A DNA stretch of 64,000 bases from Limnohabitans sp. 2KL-1 (GCF_003063435.1 NZ_NESL01000003.1:248001-312000), one strand, 5' to 3'. Positions 24,929-34,327 are shown, numbered from the stretch's first letter. Translations and numbers: made by a program. The notes: a model not told the origin generated them from the sequence alone.

Positions 24929-25809
24929 ATGATTTTTGGCAAACCTTTGCCCAACTGACCGTCAACGGCATTGCCGTCGGGGCCATCTATGCGCTGGTGG
25001 CGCTGGGCATCGTGCTCATCTACAAAGCCACCGAGGTGCTCAATTTTGCCCATGGCGATTTGCTGGTGGTCTCGGCCTTCAGCGCCTGGGGCTTGATCAC
25101 GGTGTGGGCCTTGCCGTTTTGGCTGGCCTTGCTGATCACGGTGTTGGGGGTGGCTGTTTTTGCCTATGTGCTCGACGCGGTGGTCATCCGCCGCATCGCC
25201 GGACAACCCCAGTTTTCCGGGGTGATGCTGACCATTGCGTTGGCCTTCATGATCCGGGGCGCGGTGAGCATGCTGTTTGGGCCAGAGTCGCGCAACTACC
25301 CCACCCCCTGGAGCCAGCAAAGCACCCAGGTGGGCGGCATCTCGATCGCCAACCTGCAACTGGTGATTTTGGGTGTGTCCATGATGGTGACCCTGGTGCT
25401 GTTTTTCTTCTTCCGCTACACCCGGCTGGGCGTGGCCATGCAGGCAGCGTCACAAAACCAGTTGGCCGCTTATTTGAACGGGGTGCGCGTCAAGCGCGTG
25501 AACTCCATGGTCTGGGCCCTGGGCGGCGTAACGGCCGCATTTGCGGGCGTGCTGCTGGCCCCCATCACCTTGGTCGACATCAGCCTGTGGTTTGTCACGC
25601 TCAAGGCGCTGTCTGCGCTGGTGCTGGGCGGGTTTGGCAGCATTCCCGGGGCCATTGTGGGCGGTTTGCTGATTGGCCTGATTGAGCAATACGCCGGGGT
25701 CTACATGCCCGACGGCACCAAGGACATCGTGGCCTATCTGGTGCTGATCGCTGTGCTCATTGTCCGGCCCCATGGCTTGCTGGGCGAAGCCCATGGCCGT
25801 CGGGTCTGA
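24925..25809 (+). CDS. Branched-chain-type ABC transporter permease (LivH)
   Basis: This is a 294-residue inner-membrane permease of the HAAT class. Landmarks are VNGIAVGAIYALVALGIVLIYKATEVLNFAHGD and LGGFGSIPGAIVGGLLIGLIEQY. With LivM, LivG, LivF and the binding protein at 30385 it makes a full importer. Relatives of this class carry branched amino acids but also urea, amides and aromatic acids. The setting in a catabolic operon suggests the pathway substrate rather than leucine. Confidence 0.88.
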   Translation: MNDFWQTFAQLTVNGIAVGAIYALVALGIVLIYKATEVLNFAHGDLLVVSAFSAWGLITVWALPFWLALLITVLGVAVFAYVLDAVVIRRIAGQPQFSGVMLTIALAFMIRGAVSMLFGPESRNYPTPWSQQSTQVGGISIANLQLVILGVSMMVTLVLFFFFRYTRLGVAMQAASQNQLAAYLNGVRVKRVNSMVWALGGVTAAFAGVLLAPITLVDISLWFVTLKALSALVLGGFGSIPGAIVGGLLIGLIEQYAGVYMPDGTKDIVAYLVLIAVLIVRPHGLLGEAHGRRV

Positions 25810-25829
25810 AAAAGGAAAGAACTCGCCCC

Positions 25830-26906
25830 ATGCGTTTCGATTACCACACCCAATACCGCGAAGGCTTTGCACTTTGGCGCAGTCCTTTTGACCGCAACCT
25901 CTACGCCTTGCTGCTGCTGGGCTTGTGCGCACTGCCCTGGGTCATCACACCCTTCATGCTGGGCGAGTTGGCCTATGTGTTCATTTTGTGCGTGGCCAGT
26001 CTGGGCCTGATGACCTTGACCGGTCTGACCGGGCAGGTCTCGCTGGGCCATGCCGCCTTCATCGCCATCGGGGCCTATGGCCATGCCTGGTTCCTGTCCA
26101 AAGGCGTGCCATTGCCGGTGTCGATGGTGCTGGCCGCCTTGCTCAGCGCCAGCGCCGGTTTGCTGGTGGGCATACCGGCCATTCGGGTCTCGGGTCTGTA
26201 CCTGGCCATGGTGACCCTGGCCTTTGCCATCATCGTCGAGCAAATCATCGGCCACTGGAGTTCCGTGACCGGTGGCTTCACCGGCTTGGCGGTGAACGAG
26301 CCCGTTTTTCTGGGCCTGTCGCTCGGTGGCTCCAAAGCTTTTTATTACCTGTGCCTGGCCGTTTTGGTGCTGGTGTTGCTGGCCTTGCTCAACATCTTGC
26401 GCTCGGGCATGGGGCGCGCCCTGATCGGTGTGCGCGAATCCGAGGCCGCCTCCTACGCTTTGGGCATCCCGGTTGAGCGCATGAAGGCCGGTGCCTTTGC
26501 GCTGTCGGCGGGCATCACCGGGCTGGCGGGCAGCATGCTGGCGCACCACCTGAAGTACCTCACGCCGGACGGCTTCACGCTGCTGCTGTCGCTCGAACTG
26601 GTCCTCATGGTCGTGATCGGTGGCCTGGGCAGTCTGCGCGGCGCGGTGCTGGGGGCCGTGCTCATCAGCTTGCTGCCCACCGCCATCTCGCGCATCAAAC
26701 CCTTTTTGCCCGATAGCGTGGCCAAGCAGTTCGGCCTGGAGACCTTCATCTTCGGCTTTGTGCTGGCCTTTTTTGTGCTGTACGAGCCCATGGGCCTGAA
26801 CGGCCGCTGGCTCAAGATCCGCAGCCTTCTGGAGTCTTTCCCCATCTACCGCAAAGACACCTTCAAGCGCAACAAGCGCTACATGAAATCGGAGCGTTAC
26901 CGTTGA
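25830..26906 (+). CDS. Branched-chain-type ABC transporter permease (LivM)
   Basis: This is a 358-residue second permease of the importer, with about nine hydrophobic segments. GLTGQVSLGHAAFIAIGAYG and VIGGLGSLRGAVLGAVLI are family marks. The C-terminus is basic (FKRNKRYMKSERYR). The gene begins 20 bp after livH with AAGGAAAG upstream and overlaps the livG start. Confidence 0.88.
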   Translation: MRFDYHTQYREGFALWRSPFDRNLYALLLLGLCALPWVITPFMLGELAYVFILCVASLGLMTLTGLTGQVSLGHAAFIAIGAYGHAWFLSKGVPLPVSMVLAALLSASAGLLVGIPAIRVSGLYLAMVTLAFAIIVEQIIGHWSSVTGGFTGLAVNEPVFLGLSLGGSKAFYYLCLAVLVLVLLALLNILRSGMGRALIGVRESEAASYALGIPVERMKAGAFALSAGITGLAGSMLAHHLKYLTPDGFTLLLSLELVLMVVIGGLGSLRGAVLGAVLISLLPTAISRIKPFLPDSVAKQFGLETFIFGFVLAFFVLYEPMGLNGRWLKIRSLLESFPIYRKDTFKRNKRYMKSERYR

Positions 26907-27682
26907 ACACCCCCATCGCCATGTCCCCCCTGCTGACGGTTGAAAAACTGTCGCTCACTTTTGGCGGCGTACAAGCCATTGCGGATCTGAGCCTGGAGGT
27001 GCGCCCCGGCGAGGTGCTGGCCGTGATCGGCCCCAACGGTGCCGGCAAGACCTCGCTGCTCAATGCCGTGACCCGCGTGTTTGATCCCAGCGGCGGGCAA
27101 ATCCGTTTCAAAGGCCAGGACCTGACGGCCCTGCAACGCCACCAAATCGCCAACCTGGGCATTGCGCGCACCTTTCAAAACATCGAACTGTTTGAAGCGG
27201 CCACCGTGCTGGACAACCTGCTGCTGGGCCGCCACCGGTTTTTCCAGGGCCACTGGTGGCAACAGGTTTTGCGCACACCGGCCTTGACGCGGCTGGAAGA
27301 AGCTGCGCTGGCCGAGGTGGAAAAAGTGATTGACTTTCTGGACCTCACGCCCTGGCGACATGCCCCGATTGCGGGACTGCCCTACGGCGTACGCAAAGTC
27401 GTGGAGCTGGGCCGCGCCCTGTGCGCGCAGCCGGAGCTGCTTTTCCTCGATGAACCGGCCTCGGGTCTGAACCCGGAAGAAACCCGCGAGTTGGCGTTCT
27501 GGATCGACGACATCCGCAGTGAGCTGGGCATCACCGTGGTCATGGTGGAGCACGACATGTCTCTGGTCAGCGCCGTGGCCGACCGGGTCATTTGCATGGC
27601 GCAAGGCCGGGTGCTGGCCCAAGGCAGCCCCGCCGATGTTCAAAGTCATCCGGCAGTTGTCGCCGCTTATTTGGGAGCCTGA
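26903..27682 (+). CDS. Branched-chain-type ABC transporter ATPase (LivG)
   Basis: This is a 259-residue ATPase with Walker A GPNGAGKTSLLN, a degenerate signature (LPYGVRKVVELGRAL) and Walker B LLFLDEPASGLNPEE. The start used is TTG 26903, which overlaps the livM stop and has GGAG 8 bases upstream. An ATG at 26921 is the alternative. The degenerate LSGGQ is common in LivG relatives. Confidence 0.85.
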   Translation: MNTPIAMSPLLTVEKLSLTFGGVQAIADLSLEVRPGEVLAVIGPNGAGKTSLLNAVTRVFDPSGGQIRFKGQDLTALQRHQIANLGIARTFQNIELFEAATVLDNLLLGRHRFFQGHWWQQVLRTPALTRLEEAALAEVEKVIDFLDLTPWRHAPIAGLPYGVRKVVELGRALCAQPELLFLDEPASGLNPEETRELAFWIDDIRSELGITVVMVEHDMSLVSAVADRVICMAQGRVLAQGSPADVQSHPAVVAAYLGA

Positions 27683-27684
27683 GC

Positions 27685-28461
27685 ATGAGTGCCTTGCTGG
27701 AAGTGCGCAACCTGGAAACCTGGTACGGCCCCATTGCGGCCATGCAGGGGGTGAACCTGCAGGTTGAAAAAGGCCAAATGGTCGCGGTCCTGGGCGCCAA
27801 TGGTGCGGGCAAGACCACCTTGCTCAACACCCTGGCCGGGGTCATCGATCCCTTCAAAGGGCAAGTCCTGCTCAACGCGCAAGCCATCCAAGGGCTGGAC
27901 GCCGATGAGGTGTGCCGACGCGGTCTGGTGTTGGTGCCCGAGGGGCGACAAATCTATCCCTTCCTGAGTGTTCGGGAAAACCTGAACATGGGTGCCTACA
28001 CGCGACGCGATGCCGATGGCGTTCAACAAGACCTGGAGCGGGTTTTTCAGTGGTTCCCCAGGCTGCTGGAGCGGGCCCAGCAACACGCCGGTCTGCTGTC
28101 TGGCGGTGAGCAGCAGATGCTGGCCATCGGTCGCGCCTACATGGCCCAACCGCAACTGCTCATGCTCGACGAGCCGTCGCTGGGCCTGTCCCCCTTGTTG
28201 ACCAAGGATATCTTCAACATCATCAGCCGCATCCGGGATGAAACCGGGACTTCGGTGCTGGTGGTCGAGCAAAACGCAGCCATTGCCCTGGCGCATGCCG
28301 ACTACGGCTACATCATGGAGCTGGGCCGTATCGTGGCCGCTGACAGCTGCGCCGTTCTGAGCCAAAAGGCCGATGTGCGCGAAGCCTATCTGGGCGGACA
28401 CGGCGCGCAAGGCGTCAGCGGCACCACACAACGCTGGAAACGGCGCAAAACATGGCGATGA
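27685..28461 (+). CDS. Branched-chain-type ABC transporter ATPase (LivF)
   Basis: This is a 258-residue ATPase with Walker A GANGAGKTTLLN, signature LLSGGEQQMLAIGRA and Walker B LLMLDEPSLGLSP. It begins 2 bp after livG. The C-terminal tail (GHGAQGVSGTTQRWKRRKTWR) is longer than usual and overlaps the acyl-CoA ligase start by 10 bp. It is a partner of LivG in the importer. Confidence 0.87.
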   Translation: MSALLEVRNLETWYGPIAAMQGVNLQVEKGQMVAVLGANGAGKTTLLNTLAGVIDPFKGQVLLNAQAIQGLDADEVCRRGLVLVPEGRQIYPFLSVRENLNMGAYTRRDADGVQQDLERVFQWFPRLLERAQQHAGLLSGGEQQMLAIGRAYMAQPQLLMLDEPSLGLSPLLTKDIFNIISRIRDETGTSVLVVEQNAAIALAHADYGYIMELGRIVAADSCAVLSQKADVREAYLGGHGAQGVSGTTQRWKRRKTWR

Positions 28462-30311
28462 CCTCCCACACCACGAACACCATGACCGCACCTGCCTCCA
28501 TCACTTTCCTGGGCGAAGACACGCCTGCCAAGATTTTTCGCCAGCGCTGCCGCACCTGGGCAGATCGGCCGGCTTTGCGCTACAAACAACGTGGCCTCTG
28601 GCAAAGCACCAGCTGGGCCGAATACTATGGCCACGCCCGCGCCATGGGCCTGGCCATGCAGAACATGGGGCTTGAGCGTGGACAAGTGGTGTGCGTGCTG
28701 GCCGAAAACAGGCCGCAGTGGCTGTATGTGGACATGGCGGCCCAATGCATGGGATTGACCGGCAACGGGGTTTACCCCACCTCGTCGGCAGGTCAGTTGC
28801 AACACATCCTGGTGGACTCGAACGCCCGCCTGCTGTTTGTGGAAAACCAAGAGCAACTCGACAAGGCCCTGGAAGTGCGCGCGCAATGCCCGCAATTGCA
28901 GCGCATCGTCGTCATGGACCGCGAAGGCCTGCGCGGCTTCAGTGACCCCGACGTGGAATTTTTTGACGATTTTTTGGTGCGTGGCCACACGCTGGCCGCC
29001 ACCCAGGCATCGGTTTTTGAGGCATCGATTGACCGCACCCAGGCTGAAGACCTGGCCTTCCTGGTCTACACCTCGGGCACCACGGGTGCGCCCAAGGGGG
29101 CCATGATCCTGAACCGCAACCTGGTTTTCCAACTGCGCCTGGCCACCGAATACCTGGACATCCAGCCGGGGGACAAATCCGTGTCCTTCCTGCCGCTGTG
29201 CCACATTGCCGAACGCATGTCCTCGGTCTACAACCCGCTGGCCCTGGGTCTGATTGTTCACTTTCCGGAAAACTCGGGCACGGTGTTCAACGACTTGCGT
29301 GAAGTCGCTCCTCACCTGGTGTTTGCCCCACCCCGGTTCTGGGAGAAGATGTACTCCCAGATCGACCTGTTCATGCGCGATGCCATCGCACCGGCCCGCT
29401 GGGCTTATCAAACAGCCCGCACCATGGGCGCTGCGCGGGTTGAAGCCCAACTGCAAGGGCAAGCCAGCCATGCGCCTGGCCTGCTGCAAAACGCCATGCA
29501 ATGGCTGGCCTTGCGCAATGTGCGGGTCTTTTTGGGCTTGCAAAATATCAAAAGCGCACTCACAGGCGCTGCACCCGTGCCGCCGGATTTGATCCGCTGG
29601 TATCTGGGTTGCGGCATCGAACTGCGCGAAGCCTTCGGCATGACAGAGACCACCGGCTTTTGCACCGCCACGCCCCAAGGCGGTTTGCGCCTGGGATGGG
29701 CAGGCCTCAAAGCCCCGGGCACCGAAATCCGCATTGGTGAGAACAACGAGGTTCTGGTTCGCGGCCCCAACGTGTTCTTGGGTTACTGGAACATGCCCGA
29801 AAAAACCCGCGAAAGTCTGGACGATGAAGGCTGGCTGCACACCGGTGACTGCGGCGAAATCAATGCGGAAGGTTACCTGGCCATCCGCGACCGTATCAAG
29901 GACATCCTTATCACCTCGGGCGGCAAAAACGTGACCCCAAGCCACATCGAGAGCCTGCTCAAATTCAGCCCTTACATCACCGATGCGGTGGTCATTGGCG
30001 ATGGCCGCAAATACCTGACTTGTCTGGTGATGATCGACCAGGAACATGTGGCCCGTTTTGCCCAAGAGCACCAAGTGCCTTACACCGACTTTGGCAGCCT
30101 CACGCGGGCCCCCGAAGTCGTGGCCTTGATCCACAGCGAGATCGAGCGCATCAACCCCGAGCTGGCGCGGGTCGAACAAATCAAGGCCTTCAGGATCATT
30201 GCCGAGCTGCTCACCGCAGAAGACGAGGAACTCACCCCCACCATGAAACTCAAACGCAAGGTCATCGCCAGCAAGTATGCGGCGCTGATCGAGAGCATGT
30301 ACCCGAACTGA
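28452..30311 (+). CDS. AMP-forming acyl-CoA ligase (long-chain type)
   Basis: This 619-residue adenylate-forming enzyme of the FAA1-like branch activates a carboxylic acid to its CoA thioester in two steps via an acyl-adenylate. The phosphate-binding loop YTSGTTGAPKGAMI is at about 206-219, the adenine-binding AFGMTETTGF is near 396, and the hinge (GYLAIRDRIKDIL) and C-terminal Lys region (TPTMKLKRK) are present. In this operon it would activate the acid formed by the PaaN-like dehydrogenase, or a carboxylic acid brought in by the Liv-type importer, before thiolysis. Confidence 0.86.
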   Translation: MAMTSHTTNTMTAPASITFLGEDTPAKIFRQRCRTWADRPALRYKQRGLWQSTSWAEYYGHARAMGLAMQNMGLERGQVVCVLAENRPQWLYVDMAAQCMGLTGNGVYPTSSAGQLQHILVDSNARLLFVENQEQLDKALEVRAQCPQLQRIVVMDREGLRGFSDPDVEFFDDFLVRGHTLAATQASVFEASIDRTQAEDLAFLVYTSGTTGAPKGAMILNRNLVFQLRLATEYLDIQPGDKSVSFLPLCHIAERMSSVYNPLALGLIVHFPENSGTVFNDLREVAPHLVFAPPRFWEKMYSQIDLFMRDAIAPARWAYQTARTMGAARVEAQLQGQASHAPGLLQNAMQWLALRNVRVFLGLQNIKSALTGAAPVPPDLIRWYLGCGIELREAFGMTETTGFCTATPQGGLRLGWAGLKAPGTEIRIGENNEVLVRGPNVFLGYWNMPEKTRESLDDEGWLHTGDCGEINAEGYLAIRDRIKDILITSGGKNVTPSHIESLLKFSPYITDAVVIGDGRKYLTCLVMIDQEHVARFAQEHQVPYTDFGSLTRAPEVVALIHSEIERINPELARVEQIKAFRIIAELLTAEDEELTPTMKLKRKVIASKYAALIESMYPN

Positions 30312-30384
30312 GGCGGCCGCTCAGGGTAAGCACGCATGCATGATCCAGGCCAGATGACTATCTTTCAACCACAAGGAGACAACC

Positions 30385-31557
30385 ATGAACCTCAGCAGAA
30401 GACTTCTCATCCTCGCCACCACGGGTGCCCTCGCAGGGGCCGTTCAAGCGCAAACCACCCAAGGGGTGAGCGACAACGACATCGTGATCGGCACCCACAT
30501 TGACCTGTCGGGCCCGGCCGCCCCCGGCATGCCCATGCTGCGTCACGGCATGCAACTGCGCATCGACGAGCTCAATGCCGCAGGCGGCGTGCACGGGCGC
30601 AAAATCCGGCTGATCGTGGAAGACAACGGCAGCCAGCCCCAAATGGCCGTGCGGGCCGTGCAAAAGCTCATCAAGAGCGATGGTGTTTTTGCCATCGTCA
30701 ACCCTTTTGGCTCCGGCCCCAATGCAGCCACGGTCAAATTAGCCAACGAAGCGGGCGTGATGGTATTTGCCCCATGGGGTGCTTCGGGCATCATCCAGAA
30801 AGTCAGTGGCAACAGCCCTTTGCTGTTCACCACCGTCATGAACTACGACACCACCACCGCCTCTGCGTTGACCTGGGCCGTGAACAACTGGAAGACCCAA
30901 AAAGTTGGCGTCATCTACCAAGAGGGCCCCTTTGGTGACCTGGTTCGAGGTGGCATCACCCAAGCCCTCAAGGGTGGCGGCTTCACCGTGGCGGCCGAAG
31001 CGGCTTACAAGGTAGGCGACATCGACTTTTCATCGCAAGTGGCCAAGATGAAGGCCGCCAACGTCGACCTGATCGTGGCGGGCACCGTGGTGCGCGAGAC
31101 CTTGGGGGTCATGAGCGAGGTGAAGAAACTCAATTGGTCTCAGGTCAAGGTCTTGACCACCATTCCAGGCCGCTCCAGCATCGTCGCCCGATTGGGCAAG
31201 GACACTGTGGAAGGCCTTTATGGCATCGGTGGCTGGAAACTCCACGACGCTGACAGCACCGACCCCGTGGCCAAGAAATTCATGACCGATTTCAAAGCCA
31301 AATTCAACTTGGACGCAGACGAGAACGCAGCCAACGCATACTCTTACACCTCCTGGTTCATCGCAGGCCTGCAAGCTGCTGGGCGCAACCTGACATCGGC
31401 CGCCATGGCCAAAAGCATTGCAGGTGTGTCACACCAAGACTTCACCACATTCAACCGGCAGTCTTTCGTCAACAACCATGTCGGTCCTGAATTGGTCTCC
31501 ATTGACCAAATCAAGGGTGGCAAGTGGGTTCAGGTGGCCGCACCGGGCAGCAAATAA
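30385..31557 (+). CDS. Branched-chain-type ABC transporter substrate-binding protein
   Basis: This is a 390-residue periplasmic protein with the signal peptide MNLSRRLLILATTGALAGAV..QAQ. The body is a type I periplasmic fold (VSDNDIVIGTHIDLSGPAAP, VIYQEGPFGDLVRGGI). It is the receptor for the LivHMGF importer encoded just upstream and the last gene of the 17-kb unit. An imperfect AAGGAG stands 7 bases before the ATG. The 73-bp gap before it may allow separate higher expression. Confidence 0.87.
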   Translation: MNLSRRLLILATTGALAGAVQAQTTQGVSDNDIVIGTHIDLSGPAAPGMPMLRHGMQLRIDELNAAGGVHGRKIRLIVEDNGSQPQMAVRAVQKLIKSDGVFAIVNPFGSGPNAATVKLANEAGVMVFAPWGASGIIQKVSGNSPLLFTTVMNYDTTTASALTWAVNNWKTQKVGVIYQEGPFGDLVRGGITQALKGGGFTVAAEAAYKVGDIDFSSQVAKMKAANVDLIVAGTVVRETLGVMSEVKKLNWSQVKVLTTIPGRSSIVARLGKDTVEGLYGIGGWKLHDADSTDPVAKKFMTDFKAKFNLDADENAANAYSYTSWFIAGLQAAGRNLTSAAMAKSIAGVSHQDFTTFNRQSFVNNHVGPELVSIDQIKGGKWVQVAAPGSK

Positions 31558-31563
31558 TGCCCA

Positions 31564-31597
31564 CGGCCCGGGGCGCGGCTGCGGCCAACCCGGGCCG
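31564..31597. terminator. GC-rich inverted repeat after the catabolic operon
   Basis: CGGCCCGGG (31564-31572) and CCCGGGCCG (31589-31597) form a perfect 9-bp stem 6 bp after the last stop codon. It has no T-run, so it may be a weak terminator or an mRNA 3'-end barrier. A TACAAT box (31605-31610) just downstream fits as the -10 of the tRNA-Ser promoter. Confidence 0.4.
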
Positions 31598-31620
31598 ATC
31601 AGGCTACAATCTCCCCCCAA

Positions 31621-31708
31621 GGAAGCGTGGCAGAGTGGTCGATTGCACCGGTCTTGAAAACCGGCGACTCGAAAGGGTCCGTGAGTTCGAATCTCACCGC
31701 TTCCGCCA
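31621..31708 (+). tRNA. tRNA-Ser (anticodon TGA)
   Basis: The acceptor stem GGAAGCG pairs with CGCTTCC, followed by G and an encoded CCA. The anticodon stem-loop CCGGTCTTGAAAACCGG has TGA in the loop. A long variable arm (CGACTCGAAAGGGTCCG) is present, as in class II serine tRNAs, with T-arm GTGAGTTCGAATCTCAC. Confidence 0.96.
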
Positions 31709-31714
31709 GACACA

Positions 31715-31752
31715 CCATGCAAAACGCCCCTCTCAAGGGGCGTTTTGCATGG
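31715..31752. terminator. Perfect 16-bp hairpin between tRNA-Ser and convergent gene
   Basis: CCATGCAAAACGCCCC, loop TCTCAA, GGGGCGTTTTGCATGG. The stem is perfect and symmetrical and sits between tRNA-Ser and the convergent oxidoreductase gene, so it likely terminates transcription from both sides. Confidence 0.75.
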
Positions 31753-31764
31753 GGCAAAGAAAAA

Positions 31765-32730
31765 TCAGGCCTTGCCCAGCAACATTGCCTCCACCAGTTC
31801 CTGAACCGCCAAGGCTTCCTCTGCCGTGGCCAGTTTGTGCGGCTGACCTCGCAACCACAAGTCCACTTCACTCAATTGACGCTGCAGCGCACTGGTGCGC
31901 GGGTCTTCGGTGGTCCAGTCCAGCGTCTCTTGCCATGGCCCGCCATCTGATTGCCACAGTTGATAGAACTCCCTGAACTGGTGGTTCATGCGGCTGCCGC
32001 GCACGGTGACCTCCTGCCGGTCTGGCTGCTGGCCTCCCGTGGTGGCCATGACCGTGACGGGTTTGCCATCTGCGGTGGTCAAACGGGCCAACATGTCGAG
32101 TTCGCACAAAGCCGGGTCTAGCGGGTAGCGCGGCGAGGCATGCTGCAAAGTCAACGGCCCCAGAAAACGCCCAGCCAGAAACAGGAAATGCGAAATCACT
32201 TCGCGGGTGTAGCCCCCCTCATGGCGCAGGCGCAACCAATCGGCGTCTTTTTGCCAGGAGCGCGGCCAAGCGGGGTAATTGACCACGATGTCGATGCCCA
32301 ACAGCTCACCGGTTCGACCTGTGTCGATGGCCTGTTGCAAGGCCTCAAAGCCCCGAGATGCCGCCTGCGTGAAGTTGACCACGCCCGGCAGACGGGCCTG
32401 GCGCAACTCAGCGACCAAATCGCGACTTTGCGCATTGTCGGTGCCCAAAGGTTTTTCCATGAACACGCCTTGTCCGGCTGCCGCCGCCTGAAGGGCGTAG
32501 GTTTTGCGAGGTCCTGGTGGGCAAGCCAGATAGACCACCTCGGCCCCGGCCATGGCGGCCTGCGCACTCTGGGCAACGGGCACGTCAGGCATGGCCTCAA
32601 GGGTTTTAGCCACCGAGACGGGCGACGGGTCCCACACCCCGCAGACCTCAAAAGCCGGGTGAAGCAACGTGTTCTCAAGCATGCGTCGGCCCATGATGCC
32701 GAGACCGATGATGGCGATGGAATGTTTCAT
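31765..32730 (-). CDS. Gfo/Idh/MocA-family oxidoreductase
   Basis: This 321-residue NAD(P)-dependent dehydrogenase-type protein has the Rossmann loop GLGIMGRRM near the N-terminus and the family EKP motif in VFMEKPLGTDNAQ, which positions the nicotinamide. The start ATG 32728-32730 gives MKHSIAIIGLG. A further upstream in-frame ATG adds 16 residues that do not fit the fold. The substrate (often sugars or cyclitols) cannot be deduced. No sugar operon surrounds it. Confidence 0.85.
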   Translation of the reverse strand: MKHSIAIIGLGIMGRRMLENTLLHPAFEVCGVWDPSPVSVAKTLEAMPDVPVAQSAQAAMAGAEVVYLACPPGPRKTYALQAAAAGQGVFMEKPLGTDNAQSRDLVAELRQARLPGVVNFTQAASRGFEALQQAIDTGRTGELLGIDIVVNYPAWPRSWQKDADWLRLRHEGGYTREVISHFLFLAGRFLGPLTLQHASPRYPLDPALCELDMLARLTTADGKPVTVMATTGGQQPDRQEVTVRGSRMNHQFREFYQLWQSDGGPWQETLDWTTEDPRTSALQRQLSEVDLWLRGQPHKLATAEEALAVQELVEAMLLGKA

Positions 32731-32873
32731 GGTTTGTCTCCGAAAGTGATGGCAGCTTAACCATTTCAGATTCACCACATCAAAGCTTGGGCCACCCAGT
32801 CCTTGCCCTCAAGTGACGCTCAGTCTGCGGCGCTCATGCTAGGCTTTGTTTTTCATTTCACAGAGACAAAAAC

Positions 32874-33878
32874 ATGCAAACCCCTTATGCATCGCACTTT
32901 GCCCATCGACGCCCATTTCTGTGGGGACTTTTCTTCGCATCGACTTCGCTTTTGTCAACCAGTCAGACTTGGGCGCAGGAGTTTCCACCCAAGAAAAACG
33001 TCAGCCTGGTGGTCGGATTTGTCGCTGGCGGGGCTGCTGACATGGGCGCACGCATCATTGCCAAAAAGCTCGGCGAAAACCTGGGCATCTCGGTCACTGT
33101 GGAGAACAAGGCCGGTGCAGGCGGCAACATTGCCCACCAATACACCGCCACCGGCCCGGCCGACGGCAGTGTGCTGTTGTTGGGCTCAGTCGGTCCACTG
33201 ACCATTGCGCCCAGCATGATGAAACTGCCCTACGACCCGGTCAAGGATCTGGCACCGTTGACCATGGCGGTGAACTTCCCCAACGTGCTGGTGGTGCATC
33301 CAGGCACCGGCATCAAAAGTTTCAGCGAGTTCATTGCCCACGCCAAAAAAGATCCCGGCAAACTGGACTTTGCCTCCACAGGCCCCGGCTCCGCATCGCA
33401 TCTGGCAGGAGAACTTTTGAACGACATGGCCAAGATCGACACATTGCATGTCCCTTACAAAGGTGGTGCCGCTGCATTGCAAGACCTGTTGGGTGGGCGC
33501 GTAGCTGCCTGGTACGCCACTTACGCCACGGCTGCACCCCATATCGAGGCCGGCAAAGTGGTGCCGCTGGCCAGCACCGGCACGCAACGCCTGAACAGCT
33601 TGCCCAACATCCCGACCATCGCCGAATCGGGCTATCCAGGTTTCAGCGCCACCAACTGGTACGCTTTCGTGGCCTCGTCCAAGGTGCCAGCTCTCCTGCT
33701 GGACCGTTGGAACGCAGAGTTGGTCAAGGTTTTGTCGGCCCCCGATGTGGTGGAACAATTGAACAAGCATGGCCTGACCCCCATGCCCGGTTCGCGCGAC
33801 GATTTGGCGCGGTACATGGCCAAGGAGACCGCGACCTGGGGACGCATCATCCGTGAAAGGAAAATCTCCGCACAGTGA
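32874..33878 (+). CDS. Bug-family (TctC-like) periplasmic binding protein
   Basis: This is a 334-residue tripartite-tricarboxylate-type receptor. The signal peptide ends about residue 35 (TSQTWAQ). NVSLVVGFVAGGAADMGAR, the NKAGAGGNIAHQY loop and KLDFASTGPGSASHLAGELL are the usual Bug signatures. These periplasmic proteins bind carboxylates. No TctA/TctB membrane genes are adjacent, so it is an orphan receptor, as is common in Burkholderiales. Confidence 0.88.
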   Translation: MQTPYASHFAHRRPFLWGLFFASTSLLSTSQTWAQEFPPKKNVSLVVGFVAGGAADMGARIIAKKLGENLGISVTVENKAGAGGNIAHQYTATGPADGSVLLLGSVGPLTIAPSMMKLPYDPVKDLAPLTMAVNFPNVLVVHPGTGIKSFSEFIAHAKKDPGKLDFASTGPGSASHLAGELLNDMAKIDTLHVPYKGGAAALQDLLGGRVAAWYATYATAAPHIEAGKVVPLASTGTQRLNSLPNIPTIAESGYPGFSATNWYAFVASSKVPALLLDRWNAELVKVLSAPDVVEQLNKHGLTPMPGSRDDLARYMAKETATWGRIIRERKISAQ

Positions 33879-33958
33879 GCCATGAGTCATCAACCGTTAC
33901 ATCTACAGGCCGGGCCGTCCATTTAGTTTTGCCAATTAATTCGATAAAATTGAAACCT

Positions 33959-34327
33959 ATGGAAAAACCACAAAGTCCTTTTGCCTCTGCATATTTGCGC
34001 TTCCTTCAGCTGGCCAAGGTGGTTCAGGCTTTACCCGATGGACAAGACATGGACGCCAACGAAGTGGCTTTGCTGGAGTCGGTGGTGTTGCGCTGGTACG
34101 AAAACCAGCCCATGACGGTTCGCGAAGCCATCGGTCTGGCGGATCTGGGGTCGCCTGCCACCTTGCACAAACGCATCACGCGTCTGCGCGAAAAAGACAT
34201 GCTCAGCACCTTGAACCAGGACGGTGATCGCCGAGCCAAGTTCCTGATCCCGACGCAACGCACGCTGAATTACTTCAACAATTTGGGGCGATCCATGCAG
34301 CAAGCCCATGAGCAGCTGACTGCATGA
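33959..34327 (+). CDS. Small winged-helix (MarR-like) regulator
   Basis: This 122-residue protein has a helical N-terminus and a putative winged helix (MTVREAIGLADLGSPATLHKRITRLREKDML..GDRRAKFLIPT). It resembles MarR-type or phenol-regulator-like wHTH proteins. The ATG at 33959 is preferred. An in-frame GTG at 33875 overlapping the Bug stop would add 28 residues translated from an AT-rich, promoter-like stretch. The gene overlaps the following membrane protein by 4 bp, so the two work as a pair. Confidence 0.6.
   Translation: MEKPQSPFASAYLRFLQLAKVVQALPDGQDMDANEVALLESVVLRWYENQPMTVREAIGLADLGSPATLHKRITRLREKDMLSTLNQDGDRRAKFLIPTQRTLNYFNNLGRSMQQAHEQLTA

Noticed and set aside
28386..30179. A 597-codon minus-strand frame
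   Set aside because: It is antisense to the acyl-CoA ligase gene and carries no motif.
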